Positions 18,172 to 30,191 of a stretch of DNA of 64,000 nucleotides are shown in pieces. Position numbers and translations under genes: made by a program. This DNA is from Amoebidium appalachense (taxonomy: Eukaryota > Ichthyosporea): assembly GCA_963693365.1 (NCBI GenBank), contig CAVNZM010000016.1, positions 310,001-374,000 of the forward strand, given 5' to 3'. How positions within the stretch are numbered: position 1 is the first letter of the stretch; each line of letters opens with the position of its first letter. A model generated the notes under the pieces. It was given only the letters and a program-made list of their open reading frames with translations, was not told the origin of the DNA and made no database searches.

Positions 18172-18635
18172 CTAATGTTTTATACTGGGGACCACCCAGT
18201 TAAACACAAATCATGAACATCTTGTGGACTGATTTATAGACTGGTAGTCAACCAGTTAAGACACGGGGAAGGTTCATCCCGTGGCTAGCTAGGTTTAGAC
18301 TGGCAGTCAACCAGCTCGCCATGGCTATAGATAGTTAGTTATACTGGGTCGCCATCCCAGTTCGACAGATATATAAGTCGAATATAGAAGAAAACCAATA
18401 TATATGGTGTGATCATATGAATATAAATAAACTACGGATGATGGAGAATAATCCCCACTGAAGATCATGTACACACATGACGATGGAAGACAGAGTCCCC
18501 ACTGATGAAGAGAAACGAGGAGGAGTAGTAGCGGACTTTCGTTGGGAGGCATCTTGATCACCGTAGGTGTGTCAACTGCTGTCCAGGGCCCCAACCTACT
18601 CAAAAACCACTCGATGATGAACACCAGTGCACGGT
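18172..18635 (-). other. 3' untranslated region of copia family F with serial short hairpins
   Basis: Between the pol stop and the LTR lie four ACTGG/CCAGT-type inverted repeats with 5-7-nt loops, starting at 18184, 18240, 18299 and 18343 (for example ACTGGTAGTCAACCAGT). A related hairpin sits at 47873-47890 in the 3' region of the intact relative. No coding sequence is seen. Confidence 0.6.
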
Positions 18636-21600
18636 TCAGTCATGGAGACTGAGGTTGGCATGGTGTGTGTCGTGGGCCGGACCAGCCAGAGGCTTGGTGA
18701 AGATGTCGGTCAGGTTCTTCTTGGTGTCGATGTAGGTGACGGTGACGTCCCCACTGTTGATGTAGTCCTTGGTGTTGAAGTAACGAACGGCAATGTGCTT
18801 GGTCCGGTGCTTGATGGTGTTGGAGTGGACCACTGCAATGGTGGACTGATTGTCACAGTACACGGGGGTGGGCTCGGTCATGGGGTAGCCCAGTTCCTTG
18901 AGTAGATCACGGTGCCAGGCAACATCTTGCACGGCAGCATTGAGGGCCAGGACTCGGAGCTCGGCCTCACAGGTGGAAGTTGCAGTGATCGTCTGCAGCT
19001 TGGAGTGGTAGGTGACGCCGGGGGTGCCTTCGAGGAGGATAACGTATCCAGACGTGGAACGACGGGTGGTGGGGCAGCCAGCAAAGTCAGAATCCGAGTA
19101 GCACTCAAGGATGGGCACCTTGCTGTTGGGGGCCTTCTTCTTGTAGTAGAGGCCGAGGTTGATGATGGTGCCGATCAGGTAAGGAACGACACGGAGGAGA
19201 AGCTCCCAGGCATTCTTGGTGGGATTGAAGCTGAATCGGCCGAAGTAGCCAATGGCATACGAGATGTCAGGCCGGGAGCACCGAGCAACCCACAGGAGAC
19301 GGCCGAGGAGTTCACGGTAGGGGACGGTGGTGGGCAGGGAGGAGAGGGAGGTCTCGTTGATGATGACGGTGCCCACGGGAATGGGGGTGGCCTTGGGCTT
19401 GGCATCGACCAGGTTGAAGTCGGTGATGATGTCCTTGATGTACGAGGACTGCAGCAGCTTGAGGGAGTCACGGGTGTACAGCAGTTGGGTGCCGAGGAAG
19501 ATGTCTGGCAGACCGACCTTGCACTCGGCAGACTTCGTGATGTGAATAACAAGCTCCTGCATGATGGTGGAGTACCGTGTGCAGGTGATGATGGCATCAT
19601 CAACATAGTTGCCCGAACGGATGATGTCCCCGTTGGGGAACTGACGGAAGTAGACACACGGATCGGAACGGAGACGGGTGAGGCCGTGGGCAACAAGGAT
19701 GTAGTTGAAAAACTCGTACCATGCCAGGGAGGCCTGCTTGAGTCCGTAGAGGGCCGGGCCTTCTTGAGTTTCCAGACTTTGTGTTCGTTGCCAGGGAGGA
19801 TGAAACCGGGAGGTTGCTCCATGTACAAAGTCTCGTCGAGGGGGCTGTTGAGGAAGGCCGTGCTGATGTCGAGTTGATGGATCTAGTGATCCTGCTGCAC
19901 ACCTACTAGTAGGGCAAGCAGGGCACGGACGGAGGAAGACATGACGACGGGGGAAGAGTTGTCACCGTAGTCACCACCGTAGACTTGGGTGAAACCCTTG
20001 GCCACACCACGACCCTTGATCTTGGTGTCACCAGTAGAGTTGAGCAACTTCTCCGTGACAATCCACTTGAATCGGATGATTTTGGCATCGGAGGGGGCCT
20101 CAACTACGTCGAAGATGTCCTTGTCGATGAAGGCCTTGTACTCGGCAGTGAGGGCAGTTACCACTTCATCACCCTTGGGGCCAGAGCACAGCTTCTGAAT
20201 CGACCGGGGCAGCTGAGACACATCAAGGCTGGAAAGGGAGATGCTCACCATAGCCGTGGCAGGCCGGTAGGAGAGACGGGAGGAACGACGGGGGACGGGA
20301 CGGAGGGGCTCAGGGGCCGGGGGGGTGGCTGGGACAGACACTCGGGGGTCGGGGATGGGAGCCTGGAAGCCAGGGATGGGTGCCGTGTTGAGGGCGGAGT
20401 CGGATGACACGGGGCTAGACGGGGCCGAGTGGAACTCCGGAGACCCAGGACGAACCGGGGTTAGATGACCAGGTACGTGGTCATGGACGGCAGGGGCCGG
20501 CAGCAGGGGTTGCTGGCCGGTGGGGGGGGGGGGGGGGGGGGGGGGGGGGGAAGGGGTGGAGCCACGGGGGCAGGCACACGACGGGGGGAACGACGGAGAA
20601 TCACCGACGGAATTTCATCGTCATCGGAGTGAGAATCCATGGAATGCAGTGATGGATCGATTGAGGTCGGCTGATTGGTGGCCTGCACAGAAATCTGATT
20701 GGATGCCGTGGTGAATCGTGATTTGTCGAAGACGACATCGCGGTAGATGTTGACCATGTTGCCACGTAGATTCATGATCTTGTGAGCTTTGTTGGTGATA
20801 TCCCAGCCCACGTAGGTGCCGATCTTGACGGTAGAGGCCAACTTGTCTCGTTTTGATGCAGGGACGTGTACATAGGCTGGGCAGCCGAACACGTGCAGGT
20901 GGGAGATGTCAGGCTTGACACTGTAGAAAACTTCAAACGGTGTACGGCCATTGGCAGCTCTGGCCGGGGTCACGTTGATGATGTAGGCAGCATGCTTGAG
21001 AGCAGCCCCCCACAGCTTGGGGGAGAGGGAGTCGTCCTTGTCCTGGTGAAGGAAGCACCGAGCGATCTCTTGCAGATCCCTCATCTTACGTTCAACGAAG
21101 CTGTTGAGCTGGGGGCAGTCAACCGGGGCAAATTCCTGAATGATGCCCTTGGACTGGCAGTACTGCTCCATAGCATGGGAGGTGAACTCGGACCCAGAGT
21201 CGGAACGGAAGTGGGTCACCACCTTGTCGGGTTGCTTGTCAATAGTCTCAACTACTAGTAGGGCCTTGACGTATTCGAGAGTTTCCGATCGATCACGGAG
21301 GAGGTACACGATGGTGTAGCCGGAGGCATCACAGGTACACACGAGGGCCACCTTGTAGCCACCATAGGAGGCACAGGGAGGCTCGAAGAAGTCCATGTGC
21401 CACTTGGCACCGGGGAAGGGGCACTGGGTTCTGGTGCCGGAGAATGGGGCCTTGGTGGTCTTGCCGGAGACACAGCCGAAGCAGTCAGTGGTGTCAGCCA
21501 CTGAGAGGGATGAGGGGAGGCCTGTCACGAGGTCACCTCTCACCATCTTGGTGAGGGTCACGGTGGACAGGGCACGGTGGCTGAGACGGTGGTTTCCAGA

Positions 21601-22690
21601 GCTGGGGATCATTGTTGACCTTGACGTTGGCAACCAGGGCAGTGACGGACTCGCGAGGGATGGAGGGACGGATCTCATAGTCGGTGATGAAGTACAGTCC
21701 ATCTTTGCCTGTGAGGGAACACACGATGTTGCCACCACGAGTGTAGAGGTAGGATGGGAATTCATCCTCATCATCGAGGTGGGCAAGGAGACCCGACTTG
21801 GAGGCCATTGAGGGTGAAATCAAGGCTGGGGAGTCGGGTACATAGAAGGTGTAGAGGCTAAGTACTGATGTTACTCCGTTGTAGGTGACGGCCAGGTTGA
21901 TGATACCACGGTGATGTGCAGTGACGATGCCGAGGCCGTGGACGTCGGTCGGGGGGCACGGCTCAAGAGTAGAGAAGTACTCCTTTACTGGGCACACGTG
22001 GACGTTTGAAGCCGAGTCCAGCAGGGGTCCATGGGTAGGGAGGCCGTGGTGGATACGAGGGCAAAATGCACCTCTTTACCAGACTTGGTGCTGGCACGGT
22101 GACGACGGGCAATTGAGCAGCCAGGTTTGGCACACTGTGTGGCATGATGGTCCTCATGACAGTAGGCACAGTCGAGGGAGCCAGTGGTCTTGGCTCGGGG
22201 TGGCTGATAATGACGGTTAACCCCTTTTCGTGGGGGGTAGGGTGACCGGGAACGATGGCCGGGGGAACGGGACCGGGAGTAATCACGGTCAACTGAGGGG
22301 GATCGATCGGTGGGACGACCACGGGGGTGACGGGAGACGGTGCTGTCACGTCGGGGGATCCGGTGTCGGAGGTCGTCCTTGGTGAGGACACGGCTTTGCA
22401 GGGCACGTGCTGTTCGGACGGAGGACTCGGAGGACCCGGACCCAGAGTCGATGAGACCTTCACGGATCTCTGCAGCTCGGATGTCACTGATTAGACGGTT
22501 GTAGCTATATATCTCGTAGCTGATGTTACGACGGAAGTAGTCGGCAATCATGGCCTGGATGTCGGAACAAACTAACTTACGGTTCTTCTTGAGGTGGATG
22601 AAGAAGTTATCAACCATGGTCTTGTGAGGGATGGGCTCTTCGAGGATGTGCAGGGTAGTGCACAGACGGCCCAGTGCCATGGTGAGGTAG
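18636..22690 (-). pseudogene. copia family F gag-pol remnant
   Basis: Read on the minus strand, a gag C-terminal part (from about 22680) carries Arg/Ser-rich sequence and a CAYCHEDHHATQC zinc knuckle. It is followed by protease and pre-integrase sequence (21997-21533), the integrase core with DSGSEF and ERKMRD (within 21786-20461), a poly-Pro linker encoded by a G run at about 20522-20550, the RT N-terminus (20410-19883), and RT with NYVDD then RNase H (to 18636). Frames break at least near 21990, 21560, 20460, 19880 and 19760. The gag N-terminus and 5' LTR are missing. It is the closest relative here of the intact element at 42335-49087. Confidence 0.88.
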
Positions 22691-24441
22691 ACAACAGCAA
22701 GGTGCTAGCCATGACGGCAGCAGCCAGTGCTCTGGCCAGCACCACCACCAGCGGCAGCAACAGTGATGACACCGGCATGACCGAGCCCATCTACTATGTA
22801 GCCGACGTGCCCATACCAAATTCGCTGAGGGAGGCACGTCACGGTGCGTCATCTTTTGCACCACAGTGGGAGGAGGCCATGCATGCAGAGCTAGCCAAGC
22901 TGGACAAGTACGGCACCTACTCACTAGTAGACCCCCCGCCAGGCTGCAAGCCAATCAAAGTGCGATGGGTGTATGATGTCAAGACCAACGCCAACAACGC
23001 AGTTATCCGCTTCCGGGCCCGCCTAGTAGCTAAGGGATACACCCAGAGGCCGGGTCTGGACTACACCGAGACCTTCTGCTCCACCGCCAACCCTGCCACT
23101 ACACGCTACATCATCGCGCTTGCTGCTGAGCTCGGCCACCACCTATGCTACTTCGATGTGGACAGCGCATTCCTCAACGCGCCACTGCAGGAGGAGATCT
23201 ACATGTGCCAGCCTGAGGGTTTCGTCATACCAGGCAAGGAGGGAATGGTGTGCATTTTGCACAAGGCCATCTACGGGCTCAAGCAGGCAGCACACGAGTG
23301 GATGCAGACTTTTGCTGCCGGCCTGCGCACCATTGGCTGGGTGCGCACCAAAGCCGACCCCTCCCTCTTCACCCGCGGGCCAGACAGCCCGGGCACCTTG
23401 ACCAACAAGCAGCTTCGGTGGTGGTGCACATTGACGACATGGTGTGCAAGGTAACTCCCGAGGAGGATGGCAACTTGCTGGAGCAGGAGCTCTCGGGCAT
23501 CTTCCACATCAAGAAGGGTGGCAGCAGTTTTGTGGGGGTGGAGATCAACAAACTGAGCACTTGCGCCATCAAGATCCATCAAGCCTCCTACGCACAACAG
23601 GTGCTCGACCGCTACGGCATGGCTGACTGCCGCGCAAGCCTGTGGACACACCCATGACACTGGATAAGCTCAGCAAGACCCAGTGCCCAGCAACCCGGGA
23701 GGAGGTGGCAGCAATGGCCACCGATGCAGCTGTGTACCAGGCCATTGTCGGCAGCCTCATGTATCTGGCCGTGTGGACCCGCCCGGACAGTTTGCCGCCC
23801 CTGTGAGCGTGCTTGCGCGATTTCTCAGCAACCCCGGGCAGGCCCACCTTGCCGCCGCCAAACGTGTGCTGCGCTACATCAAGGGCACCATTGACCACGG
23901 CATCACCTACCGCCGGTCCACCAGCGCGGACACCAAGGGGCAGGTTGTTTGTTACGTGGATGCTGATTGGGCGGGAAACCCAGACAACCGCCGCTCAACG
24001 ACAGGTGTGGTGTTTCTTGCTGCTAGGGGTGCCATTTTGTGGGCATCCAAGCTGCAGACCGTGGTGGCAGACAGCACCGCAGAGGCCGAGTATGTGAGCG
24101 CAGCCCGTGCTACCAAGGAGGCCCTGTGGTTGCGCAAACTGACTACCGCCTGCGGCTTCCCTCCTATTAGCCCCACCATCCTGCACGAGGACAACCAGGC
24201 CTGCATCAAGATAGCCAAGAACCCCGAGTTGTTCAACCGCACGAAGCATATCGACATCAAGTACCACCTCACTCGCCACCACGTCCGTCGCGGCGACATT
24301 TGGTTTGTGTACGTGTCGACCATTGAGCAAGCGGCGGACATGCTCACCAAAGCACTCGGGGGTGCAGCTCTCAACAACTGCAAGAAGATGGTGGGCAAGG
24401 ACACGTGCGACAAGTCATCGCACAAGATGCAGAAGAAGTGA
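22691..24441 (+). pseudogene. copia family E reverse transcriptase and RNase H remnant
   Basis: The plus-strand pol fragment has an RT start (VRWVYDVKTNANN, DVDSAFLNAPL, AIYGLKQAAHEW) in the frame ending at 23454. The catalytic box reads HIDDM in another frame (about 23430), and RNase H (CYVDADWAG, SKLQTVVADSTAEAEY, ADMLTKAL) lies in a third frame to the TGA at 24441. Gag, protease and integrase are absent. It abuts the family F remnant tail to tail in opposite orientation at about 22690, and is from a different subfamily. Confidence 0.85.
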
Positions 24442-25026
24442 GCGAATATTCGTGGCTATGCAACAAGGGGTGCGAGTGATTGTGTTTTCGTTAATATTTA
24501 TTCGCTAATTTCTATTGGTGCACATTTATCCGCTAAGTTTTGTATTGCAGTATTTCGTGCCCTAATGTTGTAAGGGGTGTGCCAGAATATACAACAATAG
24601 TGCACGGGTTGGCATATGCATTTCGCACGCACGTGCACAGCACGATTCTTCATTAGTTGCACATCTTTGGTTTACACAGGTTGCACGAGCACATAGCATA
24701 CATAGTTAGGTACGATCGTTTATTTGTGCTTTATCTCCCTTTATTTCAAAAGCATGTACGGCATGCTCTTGTTTGCCCTCTGTTATTCATTAGGCACGTG
24801 TGGTATTCATAGTTTGTTTAGCTATTGGCGATAGCAAGAGGAAAGCACGCATCCGACGATTGTTGTGCATGCTTTTCATGTTTTCTGTGTAGTCGGGTGT
24901 TTTGTCTGCGATTGGACCGTATGAGGGGGATGCAGTTTGATTTCCGTTCATGTACGTGTCATTATATGATTGGTCAGATTTATAGTATTGATAGTATTTG
25001 CCAATCAGATGCGCAAATACCTTTGG
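24442..25026 (+). other. Sequence 3' of copia family E, possibly its LTR
   Basis: AACAAGGGG at about 24460 could be a polypurine tract, with the LTR starting at TGCGAG or further on at TGTTGTAAGGGG (24564). It is interrupted at 25027 by the split-repeat retroelement, and 36171 onward may be its continuation. No gene is seen. Confidence 0.3.
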
Positions 25027-25381
25027 ATAGAGGTTTTATTTGTGGAATTTATTGACATAAATATTTTTCTGGGTAAACACGTAGGATGGGTGTTCGATAT
25101 TGACATAACCATGTAGGCTTCGTTTCGTGTTTTAGCAGTTCGCGATTGGCCGCTCGCACACGGGCACCTATTAGCTAATCAAAACATCAGATTCCACATA
25201 TCGCTAGACCGATTTTGATTGGTTCGATTCAGATTCACATATCACTGGATCGATTTTCAATTGGCTCAGGTCGGTAGGCTTAGGTATATAAGCAAGACAG
25301 TTTTCAGCAGATCAGCAAGCTACAAACACATCTTCTGTGTTGAGCACCTACAGCCCTTACGGCTATACATTTTCTTTTCAC
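25027..25381 (+). repeat. A1 repeat of element D2
   Basis: This 355-bp block (ATAGAGG start, TTTTCAC end) is repeated almost exactly at 35599-35953. It contains CCGATTTTGATTGG-type tandem motifs and a TATATAAG box near 25285, a plausible promoter upstream of the element's transcription unit. Confidence 0.88.
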
Positions 25382-25556
25382 ACTCCGTGACAACTCTTGA
25401 CACGAGCTTCTGTCACACCTTGACAATCGTGCCATCCTTGCAAGTTCAGCTTGCCCTCGTGTCCTCCTCGCAAGTTAGGCTTGCACTCCTGCCAGTTCCG
25501 TCCCGGTTAGGGCTAGTCGCCCTACAAGTTCCTCGACACTTCAAGAAGATTTCCTG

Positions 25557-25586
25557 ACATGGCCCCTCACGCGCCGCGCCGCTGTG
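25557..25586 (+). repeat. 30-bp direct repeat flanking element D1, left copy
   Basis: It begins ACATGGCCCC and ends GCCGCTGTG. A perfect copy lies at 31149-31178, immediately after D1. See the finding on its possible origin. Confidence 0.92.
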
Positions 25587-26048
25587 TGTTGTTCTCGAGC
25601 GGGAGGAGGCAGCGGTGAGAGATGACACGTGTTCGGTCAGTCGGCGGTAACGGCTACATAGCGGTGCAAGCTGATTGGCCCTAACGGGTAGAATGTTAAG
25701 CTCAGTCGTATGTATCTTTAGTGATTGGATATAGATCAGGTATAGTTATGAAGTGATCCGTAGTTATCAGTAGATAGGTGATATGATTGGTGGCTTTTCC
25801 ACTGTTCTAAAAATGTGAGTGAGCCGCGCACCAGCTTTGTAGAGCTGGCTGTGGGCGTCGTTCGTTCAGTTCTTGTTTTTAGAGCTAGTGTGTAGGTGAA
25901 AAGAAAAAAGGGGAGGGAGCAACGTGATAAGGTAATAATTAGGCTGTTTGGGTGTTTTCTTGGTTTGGTGGCACCTTGTGTAAAGGGGCAGAAGCTGAGA
26001 CCTCAGTCTGATTAGTTGGTGCCTTACGGTTTGCTCTTGCTTTCTCTT
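25587..26048 (+). repeat. A1 repeat of element D1
   Basis: 462 bp starting TGTTGTTCTCGAGC and ending CTTGCTTTCTCTT. Its partner A2 lies at 30494-30955. As the 5' terminal repeat it would contain the promoter. Confidence 0.9.
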
Positions 26049-26579
26049 TGGTTTTCGTTTTAGCGTTTGTGTGAGTGTCTGGCATCAGAGGTAAAAGGGA
26101 TTTGTAGAGTTAGTTGGTTGAACTAAGTTTGGTGGTGCTACTGTAAAAGCGCACAAACTAGTTGCCTTAGCTAGCTGTCCTTTTTTCTGTTGACTTCTGC
26201 AATTGTCACACGAATTCTGGCAACTCAACGTTAACCAGCTCGTTCTCCTCATTTTCAAGGTTCCTTTTTTCGCTCTAGATATTAATACGACTTTTACATT
26301 TGTCTTTTCCCTTCAGTATGTTGTTTAGCTCGCTAGCGCTGAGGAGTCTTGTAGAGTGAAAAACTACGTAAATTTTGTCTGTCTCTCTGCCTATACAGTC
26401 ACAGTGAACTTTCTGAACTCCAAGCATTACAAATACGTGCTCTGCTTTCCTTGACATGGGCAAGTGAGCCTCTCTTCTTCCCGAGCAGAACTCTCTTATA
26501 TACGACATTGTGAGTCAATGCACGGTCTCTACTAGGTAGTCGAGCTCGGTGTAAACACACGGCCTCCCCCTGTGGGGAG
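26049..26579 (+). other. 5' leader of element D1
   Basis: 531 bp between A1 and the main ORF. No ORF1/gag-like frame is convincing on the plus strand, although an upstream ATG-independent start of the main frame cannot be excluded. Confidence 0.5.
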
Positions 26580-29500
26580 GTGCGGGGGGTGTCACGGTGG
26601 CGCGCGTGTGTGTGGATGGACCGTTCGATGGCAACAAGGATGCCTAGGCCCAGCTTCCACAGATTCGTACCCCCCTGCGCCTCCCGCAGCTGCCCAGCTG
26701 AGGCAGGGGGAGGCCACGGTCCACAGCCTTCGTTCCCGAACACAGCTGCCACGGAACCAGCTGAGTTTGGTTCTTTCCTTCGGAAGTGGTACACCGGTGA
26801 GCCCGTAGCCCCCCATGTTAGTACCCCTGGTGAGGGCGTCACGGGCGCGGCTGAGCCAGGCTTGTTTCCCCATGTGTCTAATGATTTACTTCCACTTCCC
26901 CTTTTTGTAGTCCCGCTGTTGCTTGATGGTGTTAGGTTGTCCTCTCCAAGAAGACGTGGGAGGTTCAACAAGAGATTTGCTGTGTTAAAGTTGGTTAATA
27001 GAACCATAGCTGCAATCAACACGTTGTATAATGGGCCACCTGGCTCGGTAGAATCTCCTAGGAACGATGTTTGGCACAACATGCACGACACCTCTTCCCA
27101 GAATCACACACACTTTTCAACATTTTCCCCTCCTACCAGCACACATTTTTTTCCCACGCCTTTTCCTAAATCCACGCACTTTTCTCATGCACCCTCACCG
27201 GCACATTCACAATCCATTCAGCGAATTTTCGTTTTTTGCGCGGATATGCGCCGCAGGATCAGCAATGTCCCCTTAGCGGCTGTGTCTGAATCTTTCCCAT
27301 ATTTCAATCACTCAAAAGCTTTCACCCCCATAGTTGCTGAGCGTATTGCCCTTCCTCCTGAGGGGTTTGGGGCAACAGTTCCGCTCCTAGAGGTCCTTCC
27401 ACCTGACCTCAAGGAGATGATGGAGAAGCCAAACGTGTTGGTGGTGGCGTCAAATCGCACGGGTGACGCGGTCGGACAGCCGAACGGTCACGGAGTTTGC
27501 GGGCTTGGGGGCGTGTTGGCAACTGAGAGCACCACTGAGGGTGCTGAAGGAGCCCACCCTTTGCCCGGGCGTCCTGTCCATGCATTTGCGTCGCCTGCGG
27601 AGTGGCCTATATTGGCTAAGCGTATGTATGTTTGTGGTATGGTTGCTTTTTCAGAAATTTCGGAGCCCCCAAAGATTATCAATGGTTTATTTGCGGTGGA
27701 GAAAGATGAGAAGGAAGACCGTCTTATCATGGATGCTCGCCCCATGAATGCAGTCATGATAGACCCGCCCAATCCGAATTTTCCCAGTCCGGCAGATTTG
27801 TGTAGTATCATTGTTCCGAAGGACGCAGCGGTGGTGGTGGCCAAGTACGATTTTTCGAATTTCTACCACCGTTTTCGGGTGCCAGACTGGCTGTCTTGGT
27901 ACCAAGGGCTTCCGCCGGTTTCGTCTTCAGCAGTGGGACTGCCGGGTGTCGATAGGTTGGTGTATCCGCGGGTGTTGTCTATGCCGATGGGCTGGAAATG
28001 GGCACCGTTTGTCGCCCAACGTTCTCACCAGCACATCACGCACCCGCCTTTACGTATCGAACGATGCATCCAATCGAATTCTTCACCGGCGCATTCCATT
28101 ACCGACCAATCGGATACGGCACATTTGATCTACGTGGATGATTGGGTGGGGGTTGGGTTGGAGGAATCTACTGTAAATTCCGAGATGACGGCAGCCGGGC
28201 GCGCTGGAGAGACACACGGATTCGAAATAAAACCGTCCAAAACGGTCACGGCGTCACGAGACCACCCGGAGACCGTAGCACTTGGGTTGGCTATAGGACG
28301 GGACGGTGTTATTCGACCGGATGCATCACGGTTGGCGCGGCTACTAGCCGACACAAAGGCGGTTCTGTTCATGCGGGAGGTGGCTCCACGGGCGTTATCT
28401 CGTTTGCTTGGGGGCTGGGCGTGGTTGTTGCTTTTGAATAGAGCTTTATTTTCTGTGTTAGAGGCGAGTTATCAGTTTGCGTTGTCAGCCGGCCAATGTC
28501 CACTAACGGCATGCCCAATCCCCTCTGCAGTCAAGGGGGAGTTGGCCCTGTTGGTGGATTTGGCACCTCTCATTGTGTGTGATTTGACGGCTGCTCCCGC
28601 CTCTCTTCTGTTGGCATCAGATGCGTCCACCAAGGGAGCAGGTGTTTCTATTGCGTCCGTTACGGCTGAGCAATCGTTGACGGCATTAGCACAGTCGGTG
28701 TCCAGACCCGGTTATTCCTTCTTGGGGCCTGTGGACGACACCGGTGAGCTCGTGATTAACGCCCTTTCAGCCGATGAATGTAACGACAGCACGAACCACC
28801 CCACGACCGACGACTCTTTTCTGAAAGTAGTTGACGGTCTGCAGTGGCACCATCCGATATCTACTCCGTGGCGGCACGAAGATCACATCACCATCCTCGA
28901 GGGGCACGCGCTGCTATTATCACTACGACGTTTCACGCGAGCACCACAAAATCACAGCACCAGAGTAGCTCATCTCATCGACAACACATCTTTATTGTTT
29001 GCGGTGGCCAAGGGTAGATCGAGTTCACGACGGCTAAACCATCTGTGCCGGCGGGTGGCAGCACTTGTGTGTGCAGCCGCACTTCGACCGGCGTGGGTGT
29101 GGGTCCCTTCTGCCCACAATCCAGCAGACATGCCGTCACGTGACGTCGTCCCCTCTGCAAAAATCACGCATATGCTCAATCTCAATGTCACGGCTCCCAC
29201 AGTGGCGAAATACGACAACGCCTTGAACAAATTCGTAGCGTGGTGTGTGGAAGATGGGGTGAGCACCTTCCAGTCGGTAGAGCAGGTGGATAACATGCTT
29301 GCGAGCTATGCAGCTGACATGTACGAAGAGTTGGGGGAGACCCGCAGCGGGCTCGCCCACTGCAAGACGGTGCTGTCAGCCATCCACCATTTCTATCCCC
29401 AGTGCAAGGACTCCTTGGTCCTGTCGGCCAGGGTCCTAAGGGGGTGGGACCATGCTAACCCGACCAATCACCACAGACCACTCCCCTACGACTACATGAT

Positions 29501-30110
29501 TTTGGCAGTGTCGGCTCTGTGGGAATACAAGATGCCGCACGTAGCACTCTATCTGTGTATGTCATTCGCAACCTACACCCGGCCGGGGGAGCTCTCGCGG
29601 CGCACGGTGGCAGACTTCATTCCTCCGAATGATCCACGGTTGATTGAAATCAATGCTCCAGCGGGCAGTGCAGTGTTGCTTCTTCCACGGTCCAAAACGG
29701 GCAATCATCAGATGGTGGTGATCCGTGATCCAGTGTGCTTGCATTTGCTGCAGAAGCTCATGGCAGTGGGTGCATTTCCCCATGGCTCCCGCCCATCCGA
29801 CCCTCTGTTTCATCCTGGGTACACACCATCGCTGGTAGCAACTCGTATGCAACAGAGTCTGACGGCTGTGGGCCTGGATAGCGACTTCTCATTGTACAGC
29901 ACACGGCACGGGGCAGCCTCCACAGCAGCACTCAGAGGGGAGGACTATGAGCAAATTCGTATTAATGGTCGGTGGCGTAATTTCACGACGCCTTTCAACC
30001 ACTACATTGACACGAACAAGGCCATGCTCCTGGCAATTTCAATGCCCGCTCATCTGTCAGCCCAGGCAAAATCCTTGGCCCGTAGGCCACACATGATTAC
30101 GCACGATTAG
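26580..30110 (+). CDS. Reverse transcriptase-RNase H-tyrosine recombinase polyprotein of element D1
   Basis: The frame of 1176 residues ends in TAG. RT spans about 370-560, with RLIMDARPMN, the first catalytic Asp in KYDFSNFYH (about 423) and YVDDW at 518-522. RNase H spans about 670-860, with SDAST near 680 and a final NPADMPSRD. Tyrosine recombinase occupies about 880-1160, with catalytic Arg in TYTRPGEL (about 1001), Lys in RSKTG (about 1039), YSTRH with Arg 1109, GRW, and the nucleophile candidate Tyr 1142 in HYID. The usual His of HxxR is Tyr 1106 here. The protein would copy element RNA and integrate a circular DNA by site-specific recombination instead of with a DDE integrase. The first 360 residues are unrecognised and the true start may lie downstream. 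The frame is free of breaks, unlike most neighbours. Confidence 0.93.
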   Translation: MRGVSRWRACVWMDRSMATRMPRPSFHRFVPPCASRSCPAEAGGGHGPQPSFPNTAATEPAEFGSFLRKWYTGEPVAPHVSTPGEGVTGAAEPGLFPHVSNDLLPLPLFVVPLLLDGVRLSSPRRRGRFNKRFAVLKLVNRTIAAINTLYNGPPGSVESPRNDVWHNMHDTSSQNHTHFSTFSPPTSTHFFPTPFPKSTHFSHAPSPAHSQSIQRIFVFCADMRRRISNVPLAAVSESFPYFNHSKAFTPIVAERIALPPEGFGATVPLLEVLPPDLKEMMEKPNVLVVASNRTGDAVGQPNGHGVCGLGGVLATESTTEGAEGAHPLPGRPVHAFASPAEWPILAKRMYVCGMVAFSEISEPPKIINGLFAVEKDEKEDRLIMDARPMNAVMIDPPNPNFPSPADLCSIIVPKDAAVVVAKYDFSNFYHRFRVPDWLSWYQGLPPVSSSAVGLPGVDRLVYPRVLSMPMGWKWAPFVAQRSHQHITHPPLRIERCIQSNSSPAHSITDQSDTAHLIYVDDWVGVGLEESTVNSEMTAAGRAGETHGFEIKPSKTVTASRDHPETVALGLAIGRDGVIRPDASRLARLLADTKAVLFMREVAPRALSRLLGGWAWLLLLNRALFSVLEASYQFALSAGQCPLTACPIPSAVKGELALLVDLAPLIVCDLTAAPASLLLASDASTKGAGVSIASVTAEQSLTALAQSVSRPGYSFLGPVDDTGELVINALSADECNDSTNHPTTDDSFLKVVDGLQWHHPISTPWRHEDHITILEGHALLLSLRRFTRAPQNHSTRVAHLIDNTSLLFAVAKGRSSSRRLNHLCRRVAALVCAAALRPAWVWVPSAHNPADMPSRDVVPSAKITHMLNLNVTAPTVAKYDNALNKFVAWCVEDGVSTFQSVEQVDNMLASYAADMYEELGETRSGLAHCKTVLSAIHHFYPQCKDSLVLSARVLRGWDHANPTNHHRPLPYDYMILAVSALWEYKMPHVALYLCMSFATYTRPGELSRRTVADFIPPNDPRLIEINAPAGSAVLLLPRSKTGNHQMVVIRDPVCLHLLQKLMAVGAFPHGSRPSDPLFHPGYTPSLVATRMQQSLTAVGLDSDFSLYSTRHGAASTAALRGEDYEQIRINGRWRNFTTPFNHYIDTNKAMLLAISMPAHLSAQAKSLARRPHMITHD

Positions 30111-30191
30111 CAGCTACAGGCTTCTACTACACACACCCAACACACATTATTTAAAAGACACAATCACAAAATAAAAACAAGTAGGGTAGGT

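Noticed and set aside
26275-27091. Minus-strand 230-codon frame overlapping the start of the D1 ORF
   Set aside because: It is antisense to the proline-rich start of the RT ORF and lacks motifs; probably a shadow frame.
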